A DNA stretch of 64,000 nt from UBA10649 sp037130755 (GTDB lineage Bacteria > Actinomycetota > Actinomycetes > S36-B12), in contig JBAXSI010000001.1 of NCBI GenBank assembly GCA_037130755.1, positions 62,001 to 126,000 on the forward strand. The letters are read 5' to 3'. Shown piece by piece: positions 44,030-51,085 of this stretch. The notes beneath the pieces were generated by a model. The model was not told the origin of the DNA. It worked only from the letters and a program-made list of their open reading frames with translations, and made no database searches. Both the position numbers and the translations under genes were made by a program. Position 1 is the stretch's first letter. Every line of letters begins with the position of its first letter.

Positions 44030-44896
44030 GTGACACCGCGCACCACGACCCATCGGTTCGCTCGGAGGGCTGCGTCCCTGCTGGCGCTGATCGGCGTGCT
44101 CCTGGGCGGGGCTTCCGGGCTGGCCGGGCCCGCCCGGGCGGCTACGGCAGGTCCTTCACCCGTGATCCACGTCCAATCGGACCGGACGGTGCGGGCCCAC
44201 AGGCCCGTTCACGTATCCGTGCTCAGGTTGAGCAGCGGCAGGTCCGTCACGGTCGCCTGGGGGGATGGGGCCAGCACCAAGGTCGCCAGCCGCTGCACGG
44301 CCGTCTCGGCCCGTAGGCATCCGATGCGGTGTTCAGCGAACGTGAAGCACGCCTACGCCGAACCGGGCGCATTCACGATCGTGGTCTCAGGGGCCTCACG
44401 TACCGTCCTCCGCGCGGTCATGCGCGTGTCGGCCGCAAGTCCCACAGCCGGCACCGACGCGGCGCCGCGCACGGCAACGTCAGTTCCCGCCGACACATCG
44501 TGGCAGGACCAGATGCTCGCGCGCATCAACGACCTGCGCTCTGCTGTCGGCGCCCCGCCGCTCGCGCTGTGCGCGCGACTGACCAAGACGGCCCAGGACT
44601 ACGCGACGCTCATGGCCTCGACGGGGCACTACGGCCATGTGGGGCCGGATGGAAGCGAGCCGTGGGATCGAATGTCGGCACACGGATATCACTGGAGCAA
44701 GGCCGCCGAGAACATCGCAGCTGGATACGACGGCGTCGACAGCGTCATGACGGGGTGGCGCAATTCACCCGGCCACTACGCCAACATCATCGACGCATCC
44801 TTAGAGCATGTGGGCTTCGGCACGGCGACCAACACATCAAGCCAGTACGGGACCTACTGGGTCCAGAACTTCGGACAGGGCGGCACCTGCTCGTGA
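44030..44896 (+). CDS. Secreted CAP/SCP-domain protein with PKD-like region
   Basis: About 288 residues. A classical signal peptide (RRAASLLALIGVLLGGASGLAGPARA) is followed by a beta-rich region resembling a PKD domain (SVTVAWGDGAS, KHAYAEPGAFTIVVSG; about 45-130), then a CAP domain (about 150-288): MLARINDLRSAVGAPPL, TGHYGHVGPDGSEPWDRM, AENIAAGY, GWRNSPGHYANIID and YWVQNFGQGG. The CAP cavity histidines and Glu are present. Function of bacterial CAP proteins is mostly unknown. GTG 44030 is preferred because CATGAT lies six bases upstream; ATG 44015 is an alternative adding five residues. Confidence 0.88.
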   Translation: MTPRTTTHRFARRAASLLALIGVLLGGASGLAGPARAATAGPSPVIHVQSDRTVRAHRPVHVSVLRLSSGRSVTVAWGDGASTKVASRCTAVSARRHPMRCSANVKHAYAEPGAFTIVVSGASRTVLRAVMRVSAASPTAGTDAAPRTATSVPADTSWQDQMLARINDLRSAVGAPPLALCARLTKTAQDYATLMASTGHYGHVGPDGSEPWDRMSAHGYHWSKAAENIAAGYDGVDSVMTGWRNSPGHYANIIDASLEHVGFGTATNTSSQYGTYWVQNFGQGGTCS

Positions 44897-44906
44897 CCGG
44901 GCCGAC

Positions 44907-46037
44907 TCACAGCCAGTCGCGACGCTTGAACACGGTGTACAGCGAGATACAGACGGCCGCCATCATCCCCAGCGCAAGGGGATAGCCCCACACCTTGTCG
45001 AGCTCGGGCATGAACTGGAAGTTCATTCCGTAGATCGTCCCGATAAGTGTTGGTGCGAAAAGGATTGCGGCCCATGCGGAGATCTTCTTGACCTCGACGT
45101 TCTGCTCGTTGCTTGCGATCGTCAGTGCTCGCATCTCCTCGTTCTGCTGCTGCGCGACCATGGTCGCGTTGACGGTGAGCATGTCGCGGAGCAGCAGTTG
45201 GAAGCCCTCTACGCGTTCGGTGACCTGGATGTTGTGGTCCGCAACGTCGCGCAGCGAGCGCTGCAGTTCCTCGCCCACGCCGTACTTGTCGAAGCCGCCC
45301 TCGAGTGCCTCGAAGATGCCGATGAGGGGGAGGGTCGCTCGCTTGAACTCGATGACCTCGCGCGAGAGCTCGTAGATGCGACGTGACACCTCCGGGTCTC
45401 CGGAGAAGACCTCGCTCTCGATCTCGTCGATGTCGTTCTCCAGGCCAGTCACGACTGGCAGGTAGCCATCGACGACCCGGTCGAGCATTGCGTACAGGAC
45501 GGCCTCCGGTCCCAGCGCCAGGAGCTCGGGATCCTCCTCGAGTCCAGACCGTACGCCGGACAGGTCCGGCGACTCGCTGTGCCGCATGCTGATGACGAAG
45601 TTGGGACCGACGAAGACGTGCAGTTCGCCGAACTCCACCTCCTCGACGTCGTCGAGATAGCGGGCGGCGCTGAGGACCACGAAGAGGGTGTCGCCGTAGC
45701 GCTCCAGCTTCGGTCGCTGATGCGCGACGATCGCATCCTCAACGGCCAGCTCGTGGAGCGAGAACTCCTCCGCGAGCGAGATGACCTCCTCCGGGCTCGG
45801 CCGGTAGAGGCCGATCCAGGCGAAGGCGTTCTCGTCCTCGTGCAGGTCCTCGTACACCTCGGCGAGGGTCTTGGGCTCGGCGACCCGGACGCCGTCGCGA
45901 TAGACCGCAAGATTGACAACGCTTGTGTTGGGGGAGAAGGCGACTGCCGGCGACAGGACCGGGCGGCTGGGCTCAAGGGTGGCGTGACGACGACGCCCCC
46001 GCGCTCCGCGCAGGCTAGACAGCATTCGATCGCGCAT
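44907..46037 (-). CDS. corA: CorA-family magnesium/cobalt transporter (second copy)
   Basis: 376 residues. After a basic N-terminal stretch (LRGARGRRRHATLEP) comes the funnel domain, stalk helices and two C-terminal transmembrane segments with YGMNFQFMPEL. GGAGGGG lies about 7 bases before ATG 46037, so it is preferred to GTG 46043. It is clearly diverged from the first CorA (4146-5159): the N-terminal domains share only scattered residues, suggesting an old paralogue with possibly different ion preference. Confidence 0.93.
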   Translation of the reverse strand: MRDRMLSSLRGARGRRRHATLEPSRPVLSPAVAFSPNTSVVNLAVYRDGVRVAEPKTLAEVYEDLHEDENAFAWIGLYRPSPEEVISLAEEFSLHELAVEDAIVAHQRPKLERYGDTLFVVLSAARYLDDVEEVEFGELHVFVGPNFVISMRHSESPDLSGVRSGLEEDPELLALGPEAVLYAMLDRVVDGYLPVVTGLENDIDEIESEVFSGDPEVSRRIYELSREVIEFKRATLPLIGIFEALEGGFDKYGVGEELQRSLRDVADHNIQVTERVEGFQLLLRDMLTVNATMVAQQQNEEMRALTIASNEQNVEVKKISAWAAILFAPTLIGTIYGMNFQFMPELDKVWGYPLALGMMAAVCISLYTVFKRRDWL

Positions 46038-46082
46038 CTTCACCCCTCCCGAGCCAAGTACATCACCCCTGAGAGATCGGGG

Positions 46083-47510
46083 TCAGTCCGTTCCGGCCTC
46101 CATCATGGCGCGGTCGAGGAGCTGTGCCTCACCCTCCTCGAGAAGGGTCTCCGCCGGAGCGGCCGCGATCGCTGCAGCACCACCCGCACGCAGTTCACCG
46201 ATGAGTTGCGCCTGGCCTGCCAGCAACTGACCCTGGCTGGCGTACAGCTCCAGCTTGGCGCGCGAGTCGGCGATGTCGAGGTTGCGCATCGTCAACTGAC
46301 CGATGCGGTCGACCGGCCCGAAGGCGGCGTCCTCGGTCCGCTCCATCGAGAGCTTGTCCGGGTGGTAGCTGAAGGCGGGACCGCGGGTGTCGATGATCGA
46401 GTAGTCGTCTCCGCGACGCAGCCGAAGCGTGACCTCGCCAGTGACCGCTGAGGCAACCCAGCGCTGCAGTGACTCGCGCAGCATGAGCGCCTGCGGGTCC
46501 AGCCAGCGGCCTTCATAGAGCAGGCGACCAAGCCGACGTCCCTCGGCGTGATAGTTCGCGATCGTGTCCTCGTTGTGGATCGCACTCAGCAGCCGTTCGT
46601 AGGCGATGAACAGCAGCGCCATCCCCGGAGCCTCGTAGATGCCGCGGCTCTTGGCCTCGATGATCCGGTTCTCGATCTGGTCGGCCATTCCGAGCCCGTG
46701 CCGCCCGCCGATGGCGTTCGCCTCGTGCACGAGGGCGACGGCCGAGGTGAAGCCCTTGCCGTCGATCTCCACCGGGCGGCCCTGCTCGAACCGCACCGTC
46801 ACGTCCTCGGCTGGGATCGAGATGGATTGATCCCAGAATCGCACGCCCATGATCGGCTCGACGATCTCGATCGAGGTGTCGAGGTGCTCGAGCGTCTTCG
46901 CCTCGTGGGTGGCGCCCCAGATGTTGGCGTCAGTGGAGTACGCCTTCTCGACGCTGTCGCGATACGGCAGGTCGTGAGCAACCAGCCACTCGGACATCTC
47001 CTTGCGCCCACCGAGCTCGTTGACGAAGTCTGCGTCGAGCCATGGCTTGTAGATCCGCAGGTTCGGGTTGGCCAGGAGTCCGTAGCGATAGAAGCGCTCG
47101 ATGTCATTGCCCTTGAAGGTCGATCCGTCACCCCAGATGTCGACCGAGTCCTCGTGCATCGCGCGAACCAGAAGAGTGCCGGTGACTGCCCGACCCAGGG
47201 GAGTGGTGTTGAAGTACTGCCGACCGCCCGAGCGGATGTGGAACGCCCCACAGGCGAGCGCAGCCAGTCCCTCATCGACGAGCGCGGCCTTGCAGTCGAC
47301 GAGCCGGGACAGTTCCGCCCCGTACTGCAGAGCGCGACCAGGCACGGAGTCGATGTCCGGCTCGTCGTACTGGCCGATGTCAGCGGTGTAGGTACAGGGG
47401 GTGGCCCCCTTGTCGCGCATCCAGGCCACGGCCACGGAGGTGTCCAGGCCGCCGGAGAAGGCGATGCCGACGCGCTCGCCCACGGGAAGGGAGGTCAGTA
47501 CTTTCGACAC
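46083..47510 (-). CDS. argG: Argininosuccinate synthase (E. coli-type)
   Basis: 475-residue enzyme joining citrulline and aspartate with ATP. The PP-loop GIAFSGGLDTS, IWGDGSTFKGNDIERFYRYGLL and GGRHGLGMADQIENRIIEAKSRGIYEAPGMALL closely match the longer type 2 ArgG of E. coli rather than the roughly 400-residue type 1 enzyme. The C-terminal tail is acidic and Ala-rich. No other arginine gene is nearby. The GTG start at 47510 follows a TAGGTT box by six bases. Confidence 0.95.
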   Translation of the reverse strand: MSKVLTSLPVGERVGIAFSGGLDTSVAVAWMRDKGATPCTYTADIGQYDEPDIDSVPGRALQYGAELSRLVDCKAALVDEGLAALACGAFHIRSGGRQYFNTTPLGRAVTGTLLVRAMHEDSVDIWGDGSTFKGNDIERFYRYGLLANPNLRIYKPWLDADFVNELGGRKEMSEWLVAHDLPYRDSVEKAYSTDANIWGATHEAKTLEHLDTSIEIVEPIMGVRFWDQSISIPAEDVTVRFEQGRPVEIDGKGFTSAVALVHEANAIGGRHGLGMADQIENRIIEAKSRGIYEAPGMALLFIAYERLLSAIHNEDTIANYHAEGRRLGRLLYEGRWLDPQALMLRESLQRWVASAVTGEVTLRLRRGDDYSIIDTRGPAFSYHPDKLSMERTEDAAFGPVDRIGQLTMRNLDIADSRAKLELYASQGQLLAGQAQLIGELRAGGAAAIAAAPAETLLEEGEAQLLDRAMMEAGTD

Positions 47511-47516
47511 ACGCTA

Positions 47517-47522
47517 AACCTA
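47517..47522 (-). promoter_or_regulatory. -10 box of argG (leaderless)
   Basis: TAGGTT on the minus strand, six bases before GTG 47510. It adjoins the terminator hairpin at 47530-47562. Confidence 0.55.
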
Positions 47523-47529
47523 GGGGCCG

Positions 47530-47562
47530 ATGCCTGCGGAGTGACGACCGCCCCGCAGGCAT
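47530..47562 (-). terminator. Hairpin downstream of secreted protein gene
   Basis: Perfect 10-bp inverted repeat (ATGCCTGCGG / CCGCAGGCAT) with a 13-base loop, between the stop of the gene at 47572 and the argG promoter. No U-tract. Confidence 0.55.
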
Positions 47563-47571
47563 GCGCAGTCG

Positions 47572-48450
47572 CTAGTTGGTGTCGCAGGCGTTGGCCCAGA
47601 TGCCGGCAGGCACCGGGGAGTCAGCCGGCCGCTGGTCCGGATGCCCGCTGACCGGTGTGCCGCACACCTGGCTGCGGTTCTTGGGAATCCAGAACTGGCC
47701 TTCCGCCTCGAAGACGTCGGTCACGCCGATGTCGTGGCCCTTGCCGTCACCGATTGTCGCGAAGGCGTACGCCCAGCCGCTGTCGCATTGGAACTTGTCG
47801 ACCGAGACGAGGACCTCAGCCTTGGGCAGCCCGGCCGCGATGACGTCGCTGAAGCCCGTCTGCGTGCAGGTAGCGGTGCCGCCGATCACCGAGGGGGCCG
47901 CAACGGGCTTCATCGACTTCGCGACCTTCAGCAGCGCCGCGAAGCTCAACGGCTTCGACCCGAACGTCTGCAGTACGACATCGGTCGAGCGCAGCTTGCC
48001 GTAGGCAGGCAGGCGCACGGACAGGGCGCCGCCGTACTTGGCCATGTCATTGCGCGAGCAGTTCTTCGACTGGGTCGCATTCGACAGGTCGCAGAAGACC
48101 GTGACGTGCGCCTTGGCGCCGAGCACCGAGACCGTGCCCAACGACTTCCCCGCGCCCACCGGATCGCTGCAGATGGGCCGGCCCTCGACGATGTCCAGAG
48201 GCGTGGTCCGCTGCCTGCCGTAGGCAGCGACCATGTTCTGCTCCGTGCCGACCGGGCATGCGGACTGGCTTCCGGTTCGGGTCAGCTTGAGCCCGGCGGT
48301 GTACAGCGGTTGATAGACCGTGTAGGTGACGCCCACCTGGAGATCCTCATACGGGTTGCCAGAGCCCATGGCGTGCGCCGGTGCGCCCGGCACCAAGCCG
48401 ATCGATGAACCAAGGACCACTGCCATTGCCAGCCGCAGAATGGTGCGCAT
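47572..48450 (-). CDS. Secreted protein of unknown function
   Basis: 292 residues with a clear Sec signal peptide (MRTILRLAMAVVLGSSIGLVPGAPAHA). The mature part contains about ten cysteines, including SACPVGTE, PICSDP, VFCDLS, ATCTQTG, FQCDSGWAYAF, QVCGTP and the terminal NACDTN, suggesting several disulfides. The C-terminal segment with CxSGWAYA and an FEAEGQFW strand resembles the C-terminus of many actinobacterial exported proteins of unknown role. TGGAGG precedes ATG 48450. No function is assigned. Confidence 0.8.
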   Translation of the reverse strand: MRTILRLAMAVVLGSSIGLVPGAPAHAMGSGNPYEDLQVGVTYTVYQPLYTAGLKLTRTGSQSACPVGTEQNMVAAYGRQRTTPLDIVEGRPICSDPVGAGKSLGTVSVLGAKAHVTVFCDLSNATQSKNCSRNDMAKYGGALSVRLPAYGKLRSTDVVLQTFGSKPLSFAALLKVAKSMKPVAAPSVIGGTATCTQTGFSDVIAAGLPKAEVLVSVDKFQCDSGWAYAFATIGDGKGHDIGVTDVFEAEGQFWIPKNRSQVCGTPVSGHPDQRPADSPVPAGIWANACDTN

Positions 48451-48522
48451 CAGACCTCCAGAATCGTCCCCCTGCGGGAATGCTCGCATGGCTGCGCGGG
48501 GGAGTCGCGCTGTTGGTCGGGC

Positions 48523-48678
48523 CTATTCCGACGGTGGAACGGCGGGCCTAAGCCAAGCCATGCCCACCGCGAAGGCGCCCACGACGATGGCGGGGAACAC
48601 CACCCCGGCCAGGAGGAGCGCGGACGCTCCCGCCGCCAGCGCAATGCTCGCCGGTCGGCTCACTCGGGCGAGGTTCAC
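48523..48678 (-). CDS. Small membrane protein, 51 residues
   Basis: Short GTG-started reading frame (NLARVSRPASIALAAG...) with one or two hydrophobic segments (SIALAAGASALLLAGVVF and AIVVGAFAVGMAWL). I do not recognise a family. Its start lies six bases after a CACAAT hexamer, the same arrangement as before the first corA. It is divergent from the first cytochrome b5 gene. Whether it is expressed is uncertain. Confidence 0.4.
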   Translation of the reverse strand: MNLARVSRPASIALAAGASALLLAGVVFPAIVVGAFAVGMAWLRPAVPPSE

Positions 48679-48771
48679 GGGGAGATTGTGTCGGACCGGT
48701 GTGACAGGCGCCGGAAATCTGGACAGAACGGACCCAGACGTCAGAATTCCGCACTTCCGGCTGACCTTTCG

Positions 48772-48777
48772 TACACT
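48772..48777 (+). promoter_or_regulatory. -10 box of three-domain b5 gene (leaderless)
   Basis: TACACT, six bases before ATG 48784. It supports the internal ATG, which opens a signal peptide, over the upstream in-frame start at 48688. Confidence 0.55.
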
Positions 48778-48783
48778 GCCAGC

Positions 48784-49653
48784 ATGAGCAACGCAAAGAC
48801 CCGACTCCGCGTCCTGGCCTCCGCAGCCTCCATCGCCGCCGCAGCCACACTCGTGGCACCGAGCGCCGCCCGTGCGGAGACCGTGTACACCTTCGCCGAC
48901 GTACAGAAGCACGCGACACAGCAGGACTGCTGGTCGATCGTCAATGGCGGCGTCTACAACCTGACGAACTTCATCCCGCGGCACGAGGGTGGATCCAAAG
49001 TGATCATCGCCATGTGCGGCATCGACGGCAGCTCGTCCTACAACGGTCGGCACGGCCGCAGCCAAGGCGAGGAGAACGAACCCGCGCGGGCGTTGGCGCA
49101 ATACCGGATCGGCGTGCTGGACCCGAGTTCCGTCCCGTCCGCCACGACGAACTACACGATGACGCAGGTCGCCGCCCACAACTCCGCTGGCGACTGCTGG
49201 TCGGTTGTCAGCGGCAAGGTCTACAACCTGACCGCCTGGATTCCCAAGCATATTGGTGGGCCCGGTGTGATCACGTCCATGTGCGGCATCGACGGCACGA
49301 GCCTGTACAACAGCAAGCATCAGGGCTCTGCGAGCGCCGCCGGTGCGCTTGCCAACTACGTGATCGGAACCCTCAGCGGTTCGTCGACGGCGACCCCGTC
49401 CACCCCCACCGCCCCCAAGAAGACCTACACGATGAAGCAGGTCAAGAAGCACCGCTCGGCGACCGACTGCTGGACCGTCGTCAACAAGGGCGTCTACAAC
49501 GTGACCGCGTGGATCCCCAAGCACCCGGGCGGCTCAGCAGTGGTCGTCTCCATGTGCGGCAAGAAGGCAACGGCCCTGTACAAGACCCAACATGCGGGGG
49601 ATGCCGCCGCGGCGAGCGTTCTCAAGGGCTACCGGATCGGACGAATCGCCTAA
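48784..49653 (+). CDS. Secreted protein with three cytochrome b5-like haem domains
   Basis: 289 residues. A signal peptide (about 1-31, ending PSAARA) is followed by three cytochrome b5-like repeats at about 34-111, 122-198 and 213-289. Each has the pattern YT..xV..H....DCW, VYN(L/V)T, then the first haem His (HEGG, HIGG and HPGG in repeats 1-3), MCG, and a second His (GRHGR, SKHQG, TQHAG). The two His are the expected axial ligands of haem b. Every repeat also has the DCW and MCG cysteines. Linkers are short and Ser/Thr/Pro-rich. There is no membrane anchor, so the product is probably released or wall-associated. Function is unknown; an electron-transfer or haem-binding role is inferred from the domain. 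Confidence 0.88.
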   Translation: MSNAKTRLRVLASAASIAAAATLVAPSAARAETVYTFADVQKHATQQDCWSIVNGGVYNLTNFIPRHEGGSKVIIAMCGIDGSSSYNGRHGRSQGEENEPARALAQYRIGVLDPSSVPSATTNYTMTQVAAHNSAGDCWSVVSGKVYNLTAWIPKHIGGPGVITSMCGIDGTSLYNSKHQGSASAAGALANYVIGTLSGSSTATPSTPTAPKKTYTMKQVKKHRSATDCWTVVNKGVYNVTAWIPKHPGGSAVVVSMCGKKATALYKTQHAGDAAAASVLKGYRIGRIA

Positions 49654-49701
49654 TTGGCCTAGCGTTACAACATATGCAGGATCGTCTGGTTTGATCTGCC
49701 C

Positions 49702-50850
49702 GTGAACACCACAGCCACGATCGTGACCTCCGTCCTTGCAGACAACCCGTTCTTCCTGATCACCGGGCTGCCGGTGCACACGCTCATCGTGCACTTCGCG
49801 GTGTCGATGATTCCGCTGTCGGCCATCGCGCTGATCGCGATCGTCCTGGTCCCGAAGTGGCGCGGGGCCTTCTTGTGGGCCACGCTCATCGGCCTCACCA
49901 TCGGGACCGGGGCGGCCTTCATCTCCAAGCTGTCCGGACAGGCACTAGCTGCCGTGGTCGGTGTTTCCCAGACGCATTCCAAGTGGGGCGACATCCTGCC
50001 TTGGCTCTCGCTGCTCTTGCTCGTCGTCGCGCTCATGTGGGCATGGGTCTCGCGGCATGCCGCGAAGCAGGATCCCGCACCGACGATCTCGCTGGGCAAA
50101 GGCCCGCAGCTGGCCTTGGGGCTCATCGCCATCGTGCTTTCCGTCGCAGCATTCGCACTGACGGTCGTCGTCGGCCACACCGGCGCAGGCGCCGTCTGGG
50201 AGTCGCGCAGCCTCGACACCGAGAACACCGAGGACACCTCCACCGCACCCTCGTCGAGCGCCGTTCCGGCGCCCTCGTCCTCCGCCGGCGCGGCTGGCGG
50301 CCTCACCCTGGCGGACGTGAAGGCGCACTCGACTCCGCAGGACTGCTGGAGCCTGGTCAGCGGCCAGGTCTACGACCTCACCTCATGGATCTCCCAGCAC
50401 CCGGGCGGCCCCGGCGTCATCGAGGCCATGTGCGGCAAGGACGGCACGGCGGCGTACGAGGGCAAGCACGGCGGCTCGGCCAGCGCCGGCGCCGCTCTCG
50501 CCGGGCTGGCGGTCACCCCGGCTGGTGGGGGAGCGGCCTCGGCTGCCCCGGCCAGCTCGGCCGCCGCGGTCGCCTCAACGGCGCCGGCAGCCTCTGCTGC
50601 TGCCACGGGTGCCGCTGCCGCGATCACGATTGCCGAAGTGGAGAAGCACGCCACACCGCAGGACTGCTGGTCGGTTGTCGACGGCTTGGTCTACGACCTC
50701 ACCCCGTGGATCCCGCAGCATCCGGGCGGCCCCGGCGTCATCGAGGCCATGTGCGGCGTCGACGGAACCTCCCTGTACAACAGTCAGCACGGCGGCTCGC
50801 CGCAGGTCGCGAGCCTCCTGCCGACGTTCGAGGTCGGAACCCTCGGCTGA
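49702..50850 (+). CDS. DUF2231-like membrane protein fused to two cytochrome b5 domains
   Basis: 382 residues. The N-terminal 160 residues form four predicted transmembrane helices resembling DUF2231: LPVHTLIVHF (His26, His31) at helix 1 and VVVGHTGAGAVW after helix 4 give the family's conserved histidines. A Ser/Ala/Pro linker (about 175-200) leads to two cytochrome b5-like domains (about 201-275 and 308-382), each with HPGG, a second His (GKHGG, SQHGG) and the DCW/MCG cysteines. By the usual topology the b5 domains should face outside. This would place haem domains beside a possibly haem-binding membrane bundle. GTG 49702 has a TTTGAT hexamer six bases upstream but no Shine-Dalgarno. Confidence 0.85.
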   Translation: MNTTATIVTSVLADNPFFLITGLPVHTLIVHFAVSMIPLSAIALIAIVLVPKWRGAFLWATLIGLTIGTGAAFISKLSGQALAAVVGVSQTHSKWGDILPWLSLLLLVVALMWAWVSRHAAKQDPAPTISLGKGPQLALGLIAIVLSVAAFALTVVVGHTGAGAVWESRSLDTENTEDTSTAPSSSAVPAPSSSAGAAGGLTLADVKAHSTPQDCWSLVSGQVYDLTSWISQHPGGPGVIEAMCGKDGTAAYEGKHGGSASAGAALAGLAVTPAGGGAASAAPASSAAAVASTAPAASAAATGAAAAITIAEVEKHATPQDCWSVVDGLVYDLTPWIPQHPGGPGVIEAMCGVDGTSLYNSQHGGSPQVASLLPTFEVGTLG

Positions 50851-50881
50851 GCCCGGTGGATCGGCGCGGTCCACTACGCCC

Positions 50882-50958
50882 TACCGGAAACCGGCATTGG
50901 GGATGTACCGGGATATTCCCCTCAGGAATCTCTGCATACCGGGCATACGATTTACCGG
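50882..50958. promoter_or_regulatory. Intergenic region with four TACCGG motifs, putative operator
   Basis: The gap before the eight-domain b5 gene has TACCGG at 50882, 50906, 50937 and 50953, plus a GGAATC-TTG-GATTCC inverted repeat (50957-50971) and another GGAATC at about 50925. It is noticeably AT-richer than the surroundings. Repeated short motifs upstream of a promoter suggest regulator binding; the regulator is unknown. Confidence 0.35.
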
Positions 50959-50999
50959 AATCTTGGATTCCTCAGACATCGCCCTTGGGCGCCCCTACC

Positions 51000-51005
51000 T
51001 AGGTT
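51000..51005 (+). promoter_or_regulatory. Possible -10 box of eight-domain b5 gene
   Basis: TAGGTT about 80 bases before the preferred ATG 51086 and 11 bases before the alternative ATG 51017. Lies just after the TACCGG motif cluster. Confidence 0.35.
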
Positions 51006-51085
51006 GACGGGGACTGATGTTGTCCGTCGTTCGCTCGCGCGCCTGCGGGGGAGCGGGCGGATCGGGTCACGAGGCTAGGGGCGCA

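Noticed and set aside
51017..51085. Extended N-terminus of the eight-domain b5 protein from ATG 51017
   Set aside because: The added 23 residues are Gly/Arg-rich and would precede the signal peptide; ATG 51086 gives a normal signal sequence.
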